64,000 bases of DNA from Xenorhabdus budapestensis (GCF_002632465.1 NZ_NIBS01000007.1:117569-181568); one strand, 5' to 3'; numbered from the stretch's first letter, positions 27,662 to 39,898 are shown. Program-made: numbers and translations. Notes: a model not told the origin generated them from the sequence alone.

Positions 27662-27765
27662 TGGATATTCGATTTCTTTCGACAGAGGAAGTTATTGAAA
27701 TCCAGAGATCAACCCTTCCCAATAGTGGCGAACCTGATGTGAACAAACTTGAAGGGGCTTTTTGA
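27661..27765 (+). pseudogene. truncated Doc (death-on-curing, Fic-fold) toxin
   Basis: The frame MDIRFLSTEEVIEIQRSTLP, NSGEPDVNKLEGAF is the N-terminus of a Doc-family toxin (LSxEEVxxIQ ... LPNSGEPxxxKLEGA), 34 residues, then TGA. A shift of one base lets the reading go on FLRILSNYRNDLLEDTITGY for about 20 residues, in line with the RxLNxxxY part of Doc, before a stop. The catalytic HxFxDANKR Fic motif is absent, so the toxin is dead. It is followed by a terminator shared with nuoN. Confidence 0.75.
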
Positions 27766-27861
27766 GGATTTTATCTAATTACCGGAATGATCTTCTGGAG
27801 GATACTATCACTGGCTATAGTCCATAATTTTGAACAAGTTAATTGCAAGCCAATAAACTCA

Positions 27862-27892
27862 AAAAGCCCCGTCAATCACGATCGGGGCTTTT
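27862..27892. terminator. bidirectional terminator, end of nuo operon and of the Doc remnant
   Basis: A perfect 10-bp stem (AAAAGCCCCG / CGGGGCTTTT) with an 11-base loop. The T-rich arms serve either strand. On the minus strand it starts 22 bases after the nuoN stop. Confidence 0.85.
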
Positions 27893-27914
27893 ATAATGTT
27901 GGTTTATATTATCC

Positions 27915-29372
27915 TTACATAACACTTTTCGCCTGTTGGACAATATCAATCAATGGCTGTGGCCAAACACCGAGGAGCAATACCAGTAACGCGGTGAGCA
28001 GCACAACAATACCGCCGGAGGTTAACGCCCAGTTTCTTGGCGTATCGCGGTTCAGTGTTTTCGGTGCTGGCAGGTATAAACTCACCATCACACGCAGGTA
28101 GTAATAAAGGCCAATCGCACTTCCCACTACCACTGCTCCGGTCAGCCACCACAATCTGGCCTCAACACCTGTTGCAATAACATAGAATTTACCGATGAAA
28201 CCGAATGTCAACGGTATTCCCGCCAGTGACAACATCATGATCGTCATAACAGCCGACAGAATTGGTTTATGCCAGAACAAGCCACGATAGGAGAATAGTG
28301 ATTCAGCATCAGGGCCTCTGTACGGGCTGGACATCAGGCTGACTACACCAAATGCACCAATACTGGCAAGCAGATAGCCCGCCAGATAAAGACCCGCGGT
28401 CTCTTCTGCCAGGGTATGGTCTTTAATGGCGATTAATACCACCAGCAAATAACCCAGATGTGCAATAGATGAATAACCGAGCAGTCGTTTGATATTGCTC
28501 TGCGTCAATGCCAACAAGTTACCAAACAGGATAGAGGCGATTGCAATCACAGTTAACACAGTGCGCAGAGTCTCGCTGTCGGTCACTGGTGCTTCAATAA
28601 ACAGACGCATTACCACGGCAAAGATAGCGACTTTACTTGCCGTTGCCAGAAAGGTCGATACTGGTGCCGGCGCGCCCTGATAAACATCAGGTGTCCAAAG
28701 CTGGAAAGGAACGAGGGAAAGCTTGAAACCCAGCCCCACAATCATCATCCCCAATCCAGCCAGAACCAGTGGTTCATGAAGTTTACTGTCACTCAGGCTT
28801 CTGCCCAGTGATGCAAAGGACAGATCACCTGATTCAGCATACAGCAGTGCAATACCGAATAACAGGAACGAGGATGCCGCCGCAGACAGCAGCATATATT
28901 TGATACTCGCTTCCAGTGAACGGTTTTGGCGGAATGCGTAACCGATCAAGCCAAACAGTGGCAGAGTAATCAGCTCAATACCGATAAACAGCGATGCCAT
29001 GTGGTTAGCAGAAGAAAGCAAAACTCCTCCGACAGCCGCAATCAACACCAGCAGATAAAACTCTTCTTTGTTATCGGGATAATTTTCCAACCATGAGTAG
29101 GCGAATGTCGTCGTTGCGAGGCTCGCAATCAGCACCAGTGCAGTATAGAACATTGCAAAACGATCCACATGGATCAGTGGCGTGACATCCATCGGCTCCT
29201 GCAATCCAACAAAATAGAGAGAAAGCAGGGCTAGGTTTAAACCAATTACCGTCAAGGTAACATTGGTGAAATGATCGCGTCGCCATGCAATGGACAGCAT
29301 CACAACCACCACCGTCAATCCGACGATCAATAGCGGCAACAGTGCGATCAATTGTTCAGAAGTTATTGTCAT
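27915..29372 (-). CDS. nuoN: NuoN, NADH-quinone oxidoreductase subunit N
   Basis: Membrane-arm subunit of complex I, one of the three antiporter-like proton-pumping subunits. At 485 residues it has the same length as in E. coli and fourteen hydrophobic segments. The Mrp-like core motifs are visible: [16 protein letters not shown] near 130, [13 protein letters not shown] near 157 and [27 protein letters not shown] near 225-250 with its conserved Lys. Last gene of nuo, 6 bases after nuoM and just before the terminator. Confidence 0.97.
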   Translation of the reverse strand: MTITSEQLIALLPLLIVGLTVVVVMLSIAWRRDHFTNVTLTVIGLNLALLSLYFVGLQEPMDVTPLIHVDRFAMFYTALVLIASLATTTFAYSWLENYPDNKEEFYLLVLIAAVGGVLLSSANHMASLFIGIELITLPLFGLIGYAFRQNRSLEASIKYMLLSAAASSFLLFGIALLYAESGDLSFASLGRSLSDSKLHEPLVLAGLGMMIVGLGFKLSLVPFQLWTPDVYQGAPAPVSTFLATASKVAIFAVVMRLFIEAPVTDSETLRTVLTVIAIASILFGNLLALTQSNIKRLLGYSSIAHLGYLLVVLIAIKDHTLAEETAGLYLAGYLLASIGAFGVVSLMSSPYRGPDAESLFSYRGLFWHKPILSAVMTIMMLSLAGIPLTFGFIGKFYVIATGVEARLWWLTGAVVVGSAIGLYYYLRVMVSLYLPAPKTLNRDTPRNWALTSGGIVVLLTALLVLLLGVWPQPLIDIVQQAKSVM

Positions 29373-29378
29373 GGCGAA

Positions 29379-30899
29379 TTACGGCCCTGTAGTTAAAAGT
29401 GAAGCTGAATACCAATTCTGGATGTTGCTCATCGCCGCAGCCGAGGTATCAAGGATTGGTTGCGGGTAAACACCAAGAATAACTAGCAAGACAACCAGCA
29501 GCAGCAAAATAGAAATCTCGCGCGCATCCATCCGTGGTAATGGTTCATCTGATTTCGGCGTTCCGTAATAAGCCTTCTGCATCAGGTATAAGGCGTACAC
29601 GGAAGCAAAAACTAAACCAAACACGGATACGGTAGTAACTAAAGTGAATTTACTGAAGCTGCCGAACAGGATCATGAATTCACCAACAAAGTTACCGGTT
29701 CCCGGCATACCCAATGTCGCCACAGCGAAGAACAGAGATATCGCTGGCAACAATTGAATTCTTCCCCACAGACCACCCATCTGACGCATATCACGGGTAT
29801 GCAGACGCTCATATATCTGCCCACACAGGATGAATAGCCCCGCAGCGGACAAACCATGTGCAATCATCTGGATCACTGCCCCCTGATAAGCTAATTGGCT
29901 GCCAGTATAAATAGCAATCAGGACAAAACCCATGTGTGAAACACTGGTATAGGCAATCAGACGTTTAATATCGGTCTGGCTGAAAGCCATCCATGCTCCG
30001 TAGAATATGCCGAAAACACCCAGCCACATCGCAATCGGTGCAAATTCCGCAGAGGCTTGTGGAAACAATGGCAGACTGAAACGCAGCAGACCATATGCCG
30101 CCGTTTTCAGCAAGATCCCCGCGAGGTCAACAGAACCCGCAGTCGGAGCCTGACTATGAGCATCCGGTAACCACCCGTGCAAAGGCACAACCGGCATTTT
30201 CACGGCAAATGCGATGAAGAATCCCAACATCAACAGATATTGGACGGTATGCGACATCGGGGTATCCAGCAATTTTTCATAGTTGAATGACCATTCTCCG
30301 GTTGCATCGTGGTAGATGAAAGCCAATGCCAAAATCGAAATCAACATCACCAGACCACTGGCCTGAGTATAAATGAAGAATTTCGTCGCGGCCGTAATAC
30401 GGGTTTTGCCTTGTGAACCTCTGTGCCCCCATAGTGCGATCAGGAAGTACATCGGCACCAGCATCACTTCCCAGAAGAAGAAGAACAGGAACAGGTCAAT
30501 GGCAAGGAATACTCCCATCACACCGCCGAGGATCCACAATAGGTTAAGATGGAAGAAACCCTGATACGGTTGATTTTCATTCCACGAACAGAGGATTGCC
30601 ATTAAACCCAACAATGCAGTTAAGACCACCATCAACAATGACAGGCCATCCAGAGCCAAATGAATGGAAATGCCAAAACGTGGTATCCACGGCAACAGGA
30701 ACTCTGATTGCCACTGTGGAATGCCTTGTGGGTTAGTCAGCGTATAGCCTCCCTGCAACCAGAGGTACAGAGAAAGCAGCAGAGTCAATCCCATCGCCAG
30801 AAGCGCTATCCAACGCGGCATACGGGTGCCGAAGCGCTCTGCCTGCCAACATAGCAGGCCTCCAATGAAGGGCAGAAGAATTAGCCAAGGTAATAGCAT
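29379..30899 (-). CDS. nuoM: NuoM, NADH-quinone oxidoreductase subunit M
   Basis: Antiporter-like proton-pumping subunit of the complex I membrane arm, 506 residues. Conserved features: FFFWEVMLVPMYFLIALWG with the essential Glu near residue 144, FIAFAVKMPVVPLHGWLPDAHSQAPTAGSVDLAGILLKTAAYGLLR with the proton-path lysines, and FSQTDIKRLIAYTSVSHMGF. It lies 19 bases after nuoL and 6 before nuoN. Confidence 0.97.
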   Translation of the reverse strand: MLLPWLILLPFIGGLLCWQAERFGTRMPRWIALLAMGLTLLLSLYLWLQGGYTLTNPQGIPQWQSEFLLPWIPRFGISIHLALDGLSLLMVVLTALLGLMAILCSWNENQPYQGFFHLNLLWILGGVMGVFLAIDLFLFFFFWEVMLVPMYFLIALWGHRGSQGKTRITAATKFFIYTQASGLVMLISILALAFIYHDATGEWSFNYEKLLDTPMSHTVQYLLMLGFFIAFAVKMPVVPLHGWLPDAHSQAPTAGSVDLAGILLKTAAYGLLRFSLPLFPQASAEFAPIAMWLGVFGIFYGAWMAFSQTDIKRLIAYTSVSHMGFVLIAIYTGSQLAYQGAVIQMIAHGLSAAGLFILCGQIYERLHTRDMRQMGGLWGRIQLLPAISLFFAVATLGMPGTGNFVGEFMILFGSFSKFTLVTTVSVFGLVFASVYALYLMQKAYYGTPKSDEPLPRMDAREISILLLLVVLLVILGVYPQPILDTSAAAMSNIQNWYSASLLTTGP

Positions 30900-30918
30900 G
30901 GCGCAATGTGTCCCTTAA

Positions 30919-32784
30919 TTAAATCAAAAGCAGCAGAGCTAAAACCAGCACTGCACCCAACCCCATAGAGGTAACGTACCAACGGATTTGTCCGTTCTCA
31001 CTTAAACCAAGCCCTTTATTGCCCCAACGTGACAATACGGCAGGGATATTCATCAATGAATTCAAAGGATCATTCCGCAGCAGTTGTGTAATACCTTTGA
31101 ATGGTTTTACAAATACCCAGTCATACAGAGCATCAAATCCCCAGGCATGGAACCACCATGTGGAGAAAAAACGCCCCAGAGCACTGTTTGCTGTCGCATT
31201 AACCAAACTACGTTTGCCAAGATACAAGGCTGCGGCCAGCAAAATGCCAAGCACGGCAACCACACCGGAAACAATTTCTAGTGTCATTTTGCCATCATGT
31301 CCTGCGATACTGTTTTCCGACGGCAGAACACCCGCTAAAGGAGGCACAATCTGCGCACCCACAAAAGTAGACAGCACTAACAGCACTGACAGTGGCAAGG
31401 TATGAGTAATTCCTTTAACTGCATGTGCCTTGGTATTTTCTTTCCCATGGAACACGATAAAGATCATGCGGAAGGTATACAGTGAGGTCATTAGTGCACC
31501 AATCAGCCCAGCAAGCATCAGATTCATGTGACCATTTGCCAGTGCACCCCACAGAATTTCATCTTTACTGTAGAAACCTGCTGTCAGCAAAGGCAGAGCA
31601 GATAACGCCGAGCCCCCCACCAGGAAGCAGAGATACACAAATGGAATACGTTTACTCAATCCCCCCATTTTGAAGATGTTCTGCTCATGGTGACAAGCCA
31701 GAATCACCGAACCAGAGGCAAGGAACAACAGTGCCTTGAAGAACGCATGGGTCATCAAATGGAAGATAGCCGCATCCCATGCCTGTACGCCCAATGCCAA
31801 AAACATATAACCAATCTGACTCATAGTGGAATAGGCAAGTACACGTTTGATATCAGTCTGAACCAGTGCTGCAAAGCCAGCCAACAGCAAGGTAACCGCA
31901 CCAATAATGCCAACCAGATGCAAAATATCAGGTGCCATTAAGAACAGAACATGGCTGCGCGCAATCAGATAGACACCTGCGGTAACCATGGTAGCCGCAT
32001 GGATCAAAGCAGAAACCGGTGTTGGGCCTGCCATCGCATCTGCCAACCATGTTTGCAATGGTAACTGAGCCGATTTACCTACAGCACCGCCCAAAATCAT
32101 CAAGGTTGCCCATGTGATTGCAGTAGAGCCAGCTGCGATATGTTGTGGTGCCAGTACTGCCAGTTCGCGGAAACTCAACGTACCGAGCTGGTCGTAGAGG
32201 ATAAACATTCCAATAGCGAGGAAGACGTCACCCACTCGTGTCACGATAAAAGCTTTCATCGCCGCAGCGCCATTGGCAGGTGTTTTATAGTAAAAACCGA
32301 TCAACAGGTAACTACACAGCCCCACCCCTTCCCAACCGAGGTACATTAGCAGCATGTTATCCGCCAGAACCAAGACCACCATGCTGGCGATAAACAGGTT
32401 GGTATAGGCGAAGAAACGAGAGTAACCTTCTTCACCACGCATATACCATGAAGCATAAATGTGGATCAGGAAACCGACACCGGTTACTACACTCAACATG
32501 GTTAATGACAGCCCATCCAATACCAGATTGACTGGAATGCTGAAACTATCTACGCTCATCCAGTTCCACAATGTCTGGCTGTAAACAAACCCACCTGTTT
32601 CATTTTGAACCATGCTGTTTTGGGAAAGAAAGTCCATCCCGACCCAAAGTGTGACCAGTGCTGCCAGCCCGACAGAACCTATTCCAATGGTTGCTGATAG
32701 ATTTTCAGACCAGCGGCCACGGGAGAATGCCAACAGCAAAAATCCCAACAGTGGCAATAGAATTGTTAAATAGAGTAAGTTCAT
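30919..32784 (-). CDS. nuoL: NuoL, NADH-quinone oxidoreductase subunit L
   Basis: The distal antiporter-like subunit of complex I, 621 residues, with the long C-terminal lateral helix (around residues 530-590) that braces the membrane arm. Motifs: [18 protein letters not shown] near 148, [39 protein letters not shown] near 230-265, and [20 protein letters not shown]. Its ATG overlaps the nuoK stop by four bases. Confidence 0.97.
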   Translation of the reverse strand: MNLLYLTILLPLLGFLLLAFSRGRWSENLSATIGIGSVGLAALVTLWVGMDFLSQNSMVQNETGGFVYSQTLWNWMSVDSFSIPVNLVLDGLSLTMLSVVTGVGFLIHIYASWYMRGEEGYSRFFAYTNLFIASMVVLVLADNMLLMYLGWEGVGLCSYLLIGFYYKTPANGAAAMKAFIVTRVGDVFLAIGMFILYDQLGTLSFRELAVLAPQHIAAGSTAITWATLMILGGAVGKSAQLPLQTWLADAMAGPTPVSALIHAATMVTAGVYLIARSHVLFLMAPDILHLVGIIGAVTLLLAGFAALVQTDIKRVLAYSTMSQIGYMFLALGVQAWDAAIFHLMTHAFFKALLFLASGSVILACHHEQNIFKMGGLSKRIPFVYLCFLVGGSALSALPLLTAGFYSKDEILWGALANGHMNLMLAGLIGALMTSLYTFRMIFIVFHGKENTKAHAVKGITHTLPLSVLLVLSTFVGAQIVPPLAGVLPSENSIAGHDGKMTLEIVSGVVAVLGILLAAALYLGKRSLVNATANSALGRFFSTWWFHAWGFDALYDWVFVKPFKGITQLLRNDPLNSLMNIPAVLSRWGNKGLGLSENGQIRWYVTSMGLGAVLVLALLLLI

Positions 32785-33083
32785 CCGCGCATCTCACTGA
32801 CTATATCAATATTCAGGTTCTGGCGACGACGGTACAACTGTAGTAACAGTGCCAGACCGATACTCGCCTCGGCTGCTGCCAAAGTAATGGCCAGAATGTA
32901 CATCACCTGACCATCAGGCTGGAGCCAATAGCTACCAGCAACGACAAACGCCAGCGCTGAAGCATTGATCATGATTTCCAGACCTATCAGCATAAATAAC
33001 AGATTGCGGCGGATAATCAGGCAAGTGAAGCCCAATACAAATAGAATAGCCGCCAGAATCAGACCATGTTCCAAAGGTATCAT
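32781..33083 (-). CDS. nuoK: NuoK, NADH-quinone oxidoreductase subunit K
   Basis: A 100-residue membrane subunit with three helices. The conserved membrane glutamates are present in [15 protein letters not shown] (about residue 36) and [20 protein letters not shown] (about 72). They belong to the proton path of complex I. It overlaps nuoJ and nuoL by four bases each. Confidence 0.97.
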   Translation of the reverse strand: MIPLEHGLILAAILFVLGFTCLIIRRNLLFMLIGLEIMINASALAFVVAGSYWLQPDGQVMYILAITLAAAEASIGLALLLQLYRRRQNLNIDIVSEMRG

Positions 33084-33610
33084 TGTTGGTCCTCCACACG
33101 ATTGCTGAGCATTTCACCCTGGCGGCTTTCACGACCAACGTGGTAAGCCACTACAAGTCCGGCCAGTAATAGCAGGGATGCCAGTTCTACTGCCAGTACA
33201 TAAGGCCCGAATAAGCTGATGCCCACTTCTTTGGCACTGACTACTTCACCACTAATTTCAGCCTCCGGCAGACTCTGGATGGCAAAGATCAAGACAATCA
33301 GTAATATGGTTGAAAGAATAGACGGGCCAATCCAGACTCTCGGTTTCAACCATCCCCTTTCTTGTTCAATAACAGATTTACCAAGGTTCAGCATCATCAC
33401 GACAAAGACGAACAACACCATGATCGCCCCGGCATAAACGATGATTTCCAATGCACCGGCAAAGTAAGCACCCAGTGAAAAGAACACGACTGAAAGTGCC
33501 AGCAGGGAGATAACCAGGTACAGCAACGCATGTACTGGATTGGTATGCGTTATTACCCTGAGTGTTGCGAGGATGGCAACCAACCCTGCGATATAAAATG
33601 TGAATTCCAT
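33080..33610 (-). CDS. nuoJ: NuoJ, NADH-quinone oxidoreductase subunit J
   Basis: A 176-residue membrane subunit with five helices. [49 protein letters not shown] is the conserved core, including the tyrosine next to the pi-bulge in helix 3 that is known from structures. Starts 12 bases after nuoI and overlaps nuoK by four bases. Confidence 0.97.
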   Translation of the reverse strand: MEFTFYIAGLVAILATLRVITHTNPVHALLYLVISLLALSVVFFSLGAYFAGALEIIVYAGAIMVLFVFVVMMLNLGKSVIEQERGWLKPRVWIGPSILSTILLIVLIFAIQSLPEAEISGEVVSAKEVGISLFGPYVLAVELASLLLLAGLVVAYHVGRESRQGEMLSNRVEDQQ

Positions 33611-33622
33611 GAATATCGCTCC

Positions 33623-34165
33623 TTATGGCAACAGACTTTTAACGTCGATAGGTTTGGCTTCATTGTCGGCTTCACCTTTATCTTTGCCATCAATCGCCAT
33701 ACCTGTCTTACGGTAAAAGTTATAATCAGGGTATTTACCCGGCCCGGAAATCATCAGGTCTTCTTTCTCATACACCAGATCCTGACGTTTAAATTCACCC
33801 AACTCAAAATCCGGCGTCAATTGGATAGCGGTAGTCGGGCAGGCTTCTTCACACAATCCGCAGAAGATACAACGCGAGAAATTGACGCGGAAAAACTCAG
33901 GATACCAGCGGCCATCTTTATGTTCGGCTTTTTGCAGGGAGATACATCCCACCGGACACACTGCCGCACACAGGTTACAGGCGACACAACGCTCTTCACC
34001 GTCAGGATCACGCGTCAGAACGATGCGCCCACGGTAACGGGGTGGCACATAAACCGGTTCTTCGGGATACATTTTTGTTTCGCGTTTATGGAAGGCATGA
34101 AGCCCTATCATCCAAATACTGCGTACCTGGGTGGCAAAACCAACCAATAACTCTTTTAATGTCAT
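33623..34165 (-). CDS. nuoI: NuoI, NADH-quinone oxidoreductase 2[4Fe-4S] subunit
   Basis: A 180-residue peripheral-arm subunit that carries clusters N6a and N6b near the quinone site. Two ferredoxin-type motifs are complete: [15 protein letters not shown] near residue 60-75 and [15 protein letters not shown] near 99-113. Same length as in E. coli. It starts 15 bases after nuoH. Confidence 0.98.
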   Translation of the reverse strand: MTLKELLVGFATQVRSIWMIGLHAFHKRETKMYPEEPVYVPPRYRGRIVLTRDPDGEERCVACNLCAAVCPVGCISLQKAEHKDGRWYPEFFRVNFSRCIFCGLCEEACPTTAIQLTPDFELGEFKRQDLVYEKEDLMISGPGKYPDYNFYRKTGMAIDGKDKGEADNEAKPIDVKSLLP

Positions 34166-34180
34166 GGTTCAATCACCCCT

Positions 34181-35158
34181 TTATTGAGCGTTGTATAAAA
34201 TCACTGCGGCAGTCGCCAGCAGGTTGAGTAAAGTTAACGGCAAACAGATTTTCCAGCCGAATGACATCACCTGGTCATAACGCGGGCGCGGTAACGAAGC
34301 ACGGATCAAGATGAACATCATCATGAAGAATGCTGTTTTCAGCGCAAACCAGACGAATGGAGGCAGAAAAGGCCCATGCCAGCCACCAAAGAACATTGTG
34401 ACGATTAAAGCGGATACCGTCACGATACCGATATATTCCCCGACAAAGAACATACCGAACTTCATGCCGGAATATTCGATATGATAACCATCCGCCAGCT
34501 CTTGCTCTGCTTCCGGTTGGTCAAAGGGATGACGGTGACACACCGCAACACCAGCGATAGCAAAGGTCAAGAAACCAAAGAACTGGGGAATGATATTCCA
34601 CAAATGTTGCTGTGAATTAACGATGTCCACCATGTTGAAAGAGCCAGCCTGGGCCACTACTCCCATCATGGACAGCCCGATGAACACTTCATAGCTCAGT
34701 GTCTGTGCTGATGCACGCATGGCTCCCAACAAGGAATATTTGTTATTACTTGACCAGCCAGCAAATAACACGGCGTAAACAGCCAGACCTGCCATCATCA
34801 TGAAAAACAGGATACCGATGTTCAGATCTGCTGCCATCCACGTCGGACTTACCGGTACAATGGCAAAGGCCAGTAACAGGGAACAGAACCCGATGACAGG
34901 CGCCAAAGTAAAGATCATCCGATCAGAGAAACGTGGTGCCCAGTCCTCTTTGAAAAACATTTTTATCATGTCAGCAACAAGCTGCAATGACCCGCCCCAC
35001 CCTACACGGTTTGGTCCGTAGCGGTTCTGAAACAACCCAAGCAAACGACGTTCAGCAAAACTCATAAACGCCCCGCAGCCAACTACGACCAGCAAAATGA
35101 CAACCGCTTTCAGGACAGAAATCAAAATCTCAATTAATTCGGGAGTAATCCAATTCAT
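34181..35158 (-). CDS. nuoH: NuoH, NADH-quinone oxidoreductase subunit H
   Basis: A 325-residue membrane subunit that forms the quinone channel at the joint of the two arms. Eight hydrophobic helices; the conserved quinone-cavity loops [38 protein letters not shown] and [29 protein letters not shown] are present. Its ATG overlaps the nuoG stop by one base. Confidence 0.97.
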   Translation of the reverse strand: MNWITPELIEILISVLKAVVILLVVVGCGAFMSFAERRLLGLFQNRYGPNRVGWGGSLQLVADMIKMFFKEDWAPRFSDRMIFTLAPVIGFCSLLLAFAIVPVSPTWMAADLNIGILFFMMMAGLAVYAVLFAGWSSNNKYSLLGAMRASAQTLSYEVFIGLSMMGVVAQAGSFNMVDIVNSQQHLWNIIPQFFGFLTFAIAGVAVCHRHPFDQPEAEQELADGYHIEYSGMKFGMFFVGEYIGIVTVSALIVTMFFGGWHGPFLPPFVWFALKTAFFMMMFILIRASLPRPRYDQVMSFGWKICLPLTLLNLLATAAVILYNAQ

Positions 35159-37881
35159 TATGCGACCTCCCGTAAGTTATTAACTGATTTACCTGCCAGA
35201 ACGGGTGGAATGCCCGGCATTCCCAACGGCAGGCCAATCTGACCCTGAGCAAGATTGCCGCTTAAACGTACAGCTAAACATAATTGCTGCCCCGCACAAT
35301 CAAATGCCATCATGGAACCTTCCTTCACATTCAGCTTTTCAGCATCCTGACGATTTATCATCACATATGGCTCAGGCATACGTTCCTGAATGACATCTGC
35401 CCGCTGAGACAATTCCTCACTACCGAACAGATGGAAATAAGGTGCGATGTACCATTCATTCTTCTGCGCAGTAAAAGCGGCCGGAATACTATCGAAGTAG
35501 TTCAATCCTCCATCAACCGTCTCAATCAGGCGTACTCCAGGATCACCGAAACGCAGTTTACCGCCCACTTCTGCCTGGAATTTATTCCATGCCTGTGGTG
35601 AGTTCCAACCCGGAGCCCATGCAAATGGAATTTGCTGACGTTCAGCAAATGGGTTGTTGTTACCTTCCATTGAGAAAGCAAATGCGGTGTCGATATCCTG
35701 TGGCTGACGCTGTTCATGAACACTGATATTGGCGAGCATCGCAGTACGACCACTGTAGCGATGAGGTGAACGAGCCAGTTTCTGACCACGGATACGGAAT
35801 GTGGCATCCGGTGCTGCATTAACGATGCCTTTGAATTGCGGCATCTCTTTGACACACGCTTCAATTACATGGTCAAGCTGAGTCCAGTCCGTCTGGCGTT
35901 GTGTATAGGTAGTATACAAAGAGTGCATCCAGCGCCAACTTTCCAGCATGACAACAGATTTGTCATAGAATGCAGGCTCATACACCTGGAAGTAACGCTG
36001 AGCACGACCTTCCTGATTAACCAGAGTGCCGTCGCTTTCAGCGAAACTGGAAGCTGACAGGATCAAGTGTGCCTTATCCATAATAGCAGTGCGTTGATGA
36101 TCAACAACAATCAGGTTTTTCAGACTATCCAGAGCATTATCAATTTTATCGGCCGGAGCATGGCGGTAGAGATCATTTTCCATCACAATAGCAGTATCTG
36201 AATCTCCTTTGGCAATGCGCTGCAAGGCTACATCCAGCGATTGTGCTTCCATCATCGCCAGACCAAGACTATTCGCATACGCTGCAACGTAGGAAAGACC
36301 GACATTAGCGCCATTATCTTTCAGCGCCCAGGCAATATTAGCGGCTGCCTGAATCAGGATATCACTGCCTGCATTGCTGCCACTGATAATCAATGGTTTT
36401 TTCGCTTCACGCAGGGCTTGAGCAACGAGTTCTACTTTCGCTTTTAGCTCATCCGACAAGTCGTTGACGGCAGGAGCTATCTTGTTCAGGGCATGTGCCA
36501 CAGCAAAACCGAAGCGGGCTTGATCATCAACCGGCGCATGGTAATTCCATGCCGCGACGTCATCCAGCCGGGTATTATCGACGCTGGTTAAGAACAGAGG
36601 ATATTTGGCATGTTGGCCGATATTCATTACAGCCGCAATTTGCCAGTCTGCCACTTTCTGAGCTGCTGCCATCTCACGTGCTTTGCCCTTGACTGCCTGA
36701 CGTACTGACAATGCCATACGGGCTGCTGTTTGGGTCAGATCTTCACCCAGAACTAACACTGCGTCATAATCTTCAATTTCACGCAGAGATGGAGTATAAA
36801 CACCACCTTGTTGCAGAATTTCCAGCATCATATCAAGACGATGTTGCTCTTCCGCTGAAATGCCACTGTAAAAATTCTCTGCACCAACCAATTCACGCAG
36901 TGCAAAATTACTTTCGATACTGGCACGTGGTGAACCGATACCAATAGCGTTTTTCGCCTGACGCAGAATATCCGCCCCACCCTGCATAACTTGCTCAGCA
37001 TTTAGCGAGATCCATTGATCGCCGCGAAGCTGTTGTGGTTGGCGAGGACGATCTTTACGGTTGACATACCCGTAACCAAAACGACCGCGGTCACACATGA
37101 AATAGTGGTTAACCGTACCGTTATAACGGTTCTCGATCCGGCGCAATTCTCCGTAACGTTCCCCTGGACTGGTGTTACAACCAATACTGCACTGTTGACA
37201 AATACTTGGAGCAAACTGCATGTCCCATTTACGGTTATAACGCTCTGAGTGAGTTTTATCAGTGAAGACACCTGTCGGACAGATTTCAACCAGATTACCG
37301 GAAAATTCACTTTCCAGTGTGCCATCTTCGGGGCGACCAAAATAGACGTTGTCATGAGCACCATAAACGCCCAAATCCGTTCCATCCGCATAATCTTTGT
37401 AGTAGCGGACACAGCGGTAACAAGCGATACAACGGTTCATTTCATGAGCAATGAATGGCCCCAGTTCCTGATTTCTGTGAGTACGTTTGGTAAAACGATA
37501 CTTACGGAACGAGTGTCCCGTCATCACTGTCATATCCTGCAAATGGCAGTTTCCGCCTTCTTCACAGACAGGACAGTCATGGGGATGATTAGTCATCAAC
37601 CATTCCACGACACTTGCGCGGAACTGTTTTGCTTCTTCATCATCAATGGAGATATATGTGCCATCTGAAGCCGGTGTCATACAAGACATTACCAGACGAC
37701 CACGTGTATCTTCTGCGTTTTGATATTGCTTAACCGCACACTGGCGGCAAGCGCCAACGCTTCCCAGCGCTGGATGCCAGCAAAAATAAGGTATATCAAG
37801 CCCCAATGAAAGGCAGGCTTGTAACAGGTTATCAGCCCCGTTTACATCATAATCTTTGCCGTCTACATGTATCGTAGCCAT
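35158..37881 (-). CDS. nuoG: NuoG, NADH-quinone oxidoreductase iron-sulfur subunit
   Basis: The largest subunit, 907 residues, of the NADH dehydrogenase module. The N-terminal 2Fe-2S domain has [19 protein letters not shown], then [16 protein letters not shown] (His-ligated cluster), [14 protein letters not shown] with CPTG, and an extra cluster CQQCSIGC in the molybdopterin-type domain (cluster N7, as in E. coli). The start [19 protein letters not shown] at 37881 matches E. coli; the frame is open to 37926 but those 15 residues have no family similarity. It is separated from nuoF by 108 bases that contain hairpins. Confidence 0.97.
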   Translation of the reverse strand: MATIHVDGKDYDVNGADNLLQACLSLGLDIPYFCWHPALGSVGACRQCAVKQYQNAEDTRGRLVMSCMTPASDGTYISIDDEEAKQFRASVVEWLMTNHPHDCPVCEEGGNCHLQDMTVMTGHSFRKYRFTKRTHRNQELGPFIAHEMNRCIACYRCVRYYKDYADGTDLGVYGAHDNVYFGRPEDGTLESEFSGNLVEICPTGVFTDKTHSERYNRKWDMQFAPSICQQCSIGCNTSPGERYGELRRIENRYNGTVNHYFMCDRGRFGYGYVNRKDRPRQPQQLRGDQWISLNAEQVMQGGADILRQAKNAIGIGSPRASIESNFALRELVGAENFYSGISAEEQHRLDMMLEILQQGGVYTPSLREIEDYDAVLVLGEDLTQTAARMALSVRQAVKGKAREMAAAQKVADWQIAAVMNIGQHAKYPLFLTSVDNTRLDDVAAWNYHAPVDDQARFGFAVAHALNKIAPAVNDLSDELKAKVELVAQALREAKKPLIISGSNAGSDILIQAAANIAWALKDNGANVGLSYVAAYANSLGLAMMEAQSLDVALQRIAKGDSDTAIVMENDLYRHAPADKIDNALDSLKNLIVVDHQRTAIMDKAHLILSASSFAESDGTLVNQEGRAQRYFQVYEPAFYDKSVVMLESWRWMHSLYTTYTQRQTDWTQLDHVIEACVKEMPQFKGIVNAAPDATFRIRGQKLARSPHRYSGRTAMLANISVHEQRQPQDIDTAFAFSMEGNNNPFAERQQIPFAWAPGWNSPQAWNKFQAEVGGKLRFGDPGVRLIETVDGGLNYFDSIPAAFTAQKNEWYIAPYFHLFGSEELSQRADVIQERMPEPYVMINRQDAEKLNVKEGSMMAFDCAGQQLCLAVRLSGNLAQGQIGLPLGMPGIPPVLAGKSVNNLREVA

Positions 37882-37901
37882 AGTCAGCATGCTTCCCAAT
37901 G

Positions 37902-37982
37902 GCCTGCCGTGGCAGGCGTTAATCAAAAATTCTGCTTTAACAAACCGTTCTTGCGCGACACTCTTACAGGTTATTCCTGTAA
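37902..37982 (-). other. two hairpins in the nuoF-nuoG gap
   Basis: GCCTGC (37902-37907), loop CGTG, GCAGGC (37912-37917), and TTACAGG (37964-37970), loop of 5, CCTGTAA (37976-37982). Neither is followed by a T run on the minus strand, so they look like mRNA structures between the two genes rather than terminators. Possible roles are RNA processing or control of nuoG translation. Confidence 0.5.
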
Positions 37983-37989
37983 ACCCGTC

Positions 37990-39354
37990 TTACCAACGCT
38001 GCTTGAGCAGGTTCGGCTGAATGCCCGCAATCAGGCTGGTATTTCCGTAATCTTTGGTGACAATTCCTGCTTCAAATTCTTCGCGGAAATATTTGATCGC
38101 ACTCTGCAAAGGTTCTACGGCACCGGGTGCATGAGCACAGAAAGTTTTGCCGGGGCCGAGGAAACGGCAGAGTTGTTCCAAAGTTTCGATATCACCAGGC
38201 TGACCTTTCCCCTCTTCGATGGCGCGGAGGATTTTTACACTCCAAGGCAGACCATCACGGCATGGTGTACACCAGCCACAGGATTCACGGGAGAAGAACT
38301 CTTCAAGGTTACGGGTCAGGGAAACTATGTTGATCTCATGATCAACTGCCATTGCAAGAGCTGTTCCCAAACGGCTGCCAGCTTTGGCGATATTTTCGAA
38401 ATCCATCGGCAAATCAAGGTGATCTGCTGTCAGAAAATCGGTTCCCGCCCCACCTGGCTGCCAAGCCTTGAATTTCAGCCCATCACGCATACCACCAGCA
38501 TAATCTTCAAGAATTTCACGGGCCGCGGTGCCAAAAGGCAGCTCCCAAAGGCCCGGATTTTTGACCCGGCCAGAGAACCCCATCAGTTTAGTGCCAGCAT
38601 CTTTACTTTTGCCTTCACTTAGACCGATGTACCACTCTTTACCATGTTCGAGGATGGCAGGAACGTTACACAGCGTTTCAACGTTATTGACACAGGTCGG
38701 TTTTCCCCAAACACCAGAGGTTGCCGGGAATGGAGGTTTGGAACGAGGGTTCGCACGACGCCCTTCAAGGGAGTTAATCAGTGCAGTTTCTTCACCACAG
38801 ATATAACGTCCCGCGCCGGTATGAACAAATAACTCAAAATCAAAACCGCTGCCCAGAATATTTTTGCCAAGCAACCCCGCCGCTTTCGCTTCTTCAATTG
38901 CTTTACGCAGGTGAACCGCAGATTCAACATATTCACCACGCAGGAAAATATAGCCACGGTATGCTTTCAAGGCAAAAGCACTGATCAGCATTCCTTCCAC
39001 CAGCAAGTGCGGTAGTTGCTCCATCAACAAGCGGTCTTTATAAGTGCCCGGTTCCATTTCGTCAGCATTACACAACAGGTAGCGGATGTTCATGCTTTCA
39101 TCTTTCGGCATCAGGCTCCACTTCAACCCTGTGGAGAAACCTGCGCCACCGCGCCCCTTCAAACCGGCATCTTTTACTAATGTGGTAACTTCATCAGGCA
39201 CCATGCCTTTCAGTGCTCTTTCGGCTCCCTTGTAGCCATTCTTGCTAAGGTATTCATCCAGCCAGACAGGTTGTTGGTCATCACGCAACCGCCATGTCAG
39301 GGGATGAGTTTCCGCCGTGCGGATAATTTCTTTCACTCCTGAATGCGTTGTCAT
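37990..39354 (-). CDS. nuoF: NuoF, NADH-binding flavoprotein subunit
   Basis: Oxidises NADH with FMN and cluster N3. The 454-residue protein has the nucleotide and FMN motifs [18 protein letters not shown] (about 67-84), [14 protein letters not shown] (about 102) and [27 protein letters not shown] (about 184), and the 4Fe-4S ligands [12 protein letters not shown] (about 358) plus the distal Cys in [17 protein letters not shown]. The ATG overlaps the nuoE stop by four bases. Confidence 0.98.
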   Translation of the reverse strand: MTTHSGVKEIIRTAETHPLTWRLRDDQQPVWLDEYLSKNGYKGAERALKGMVPDEVTTLVKDAGLKGRGGAGFSTGLKWSLMPKDESMNIRYLLCNADEMEPGTYKDRLLMEQLPHLLVEGMLISAFALKAYRGYIFLRGEYVESAVHLRKAIEEAKAAGLLGKNILGSGFDFELFVHTGAGRYICGEETALINSLEGRRANPRSKPPFPATSGVWGKPTCVNNVETLCNVPAILEHGKEWYIGLSEGKSKDAGTKLMGFSGRVKNPGLWELPFGTAAREILEDYAGGMRDGLKFKAWQPGGAGTDFLTADHLDLPMDFENIAKAGSRLGTALAMAVDHEINIVSLTRNLEEFFSRESCGWCTPCRDGLPWSVKILRAIEEGKGQPGDIETLEQLCRFLGPGKTFCAHAPGAVEPLQSAIKYFREEFEAGIVTKDYGNTSLIAGIQPNLLKQRW

Positions 39355-39896
39355 TGATATTGCTCCAGCAATTTTTCAATTTCTTCGGGTTTCACATAAC
39401 TGTGGGTATCATCATCAATCATCATGGTTGGCCCTTTATCACAGTTACCCAGACAGCAGGTTGGCAATAATGTGAAACGCCCATCTGTTGTGGTTTGACC
39501 TGGACGAATGTTCAGGTGTTTTTCTATTGCTGCCTGAACCCCCTGATAGCCCGTGATGTGACAAACAACACTGTCACAATAACGAATAATGTGACGCCCT
39601 ACTGGCTGACGGTAAATCTGGCTGTAAAATGTCGCCACACCTTCTACATCACTGGCAGGAATACCTAAAACTTCAGCAATGGCTGAGATCGCACCATCCG
39701 GCACCCAACCACGCTGTTTTTGCACAATTTTCAGTGCCTCAATTGACGCTGCACGCGGATCTTCGTAGTGGTGTTTTTCCTGCTCAATGGCATCACGTTC
39801 TCCGATACTCAGCACAAACTTATCCGGTGTCTGAGCGTCCGTTACGTTAACCACATCAAGGCGTGCTTGCTTGTTTGCGTTAAATTCACTTTGCAT
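39351..39896 (-). CDS. nuoE: NuoE, NADH-quinone oxidoreductase 2Fe-2S subunit
   Basis: A 181-residue thioredoxin-fold subunit with cluster N1a. Four ligands are visible: YCDSVVCH (about residues 106-112) and [13 protein letters not shown] (about 146-155). It is some 15 residues longer at the N-terminus than E. coli NuoE. A start further in at a Met is not available before the conserved part, so I keep 39896, 2 bases after the nuoCD frame. Confidence 0.96.
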   Translation of the reverse strand: MQSEFNANKQARLDVVNVTDAQTPDKFVLSIGERDAIEQEKHHYEDPRAASIEALKIVQKQRGWVPDGAISAIAEVLGIPASDVEGVATFYSQIYRQPVGRHIIRYCDSVVCHITGYQGVQAAIEKHLNIRPGQTTTDGRFTLLPTCCLGNCDKGPTMMIDDDTHSYVKPEEIEKLLEQYQ

Positions 39897-39898
39897 CG

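Noticed and set aside
33530..34150. 206-codon plus-strand frame across nuoI
   Set aside because: It is antisense to the well-conserved nuoI and nuoJ; composition reflects the reverse of their codons.
37867..38622. 251-codon plus-strand frame across nuoF
   Set aside because: Antisense to the conserved nuoF; no family features and no ribosome binding site.
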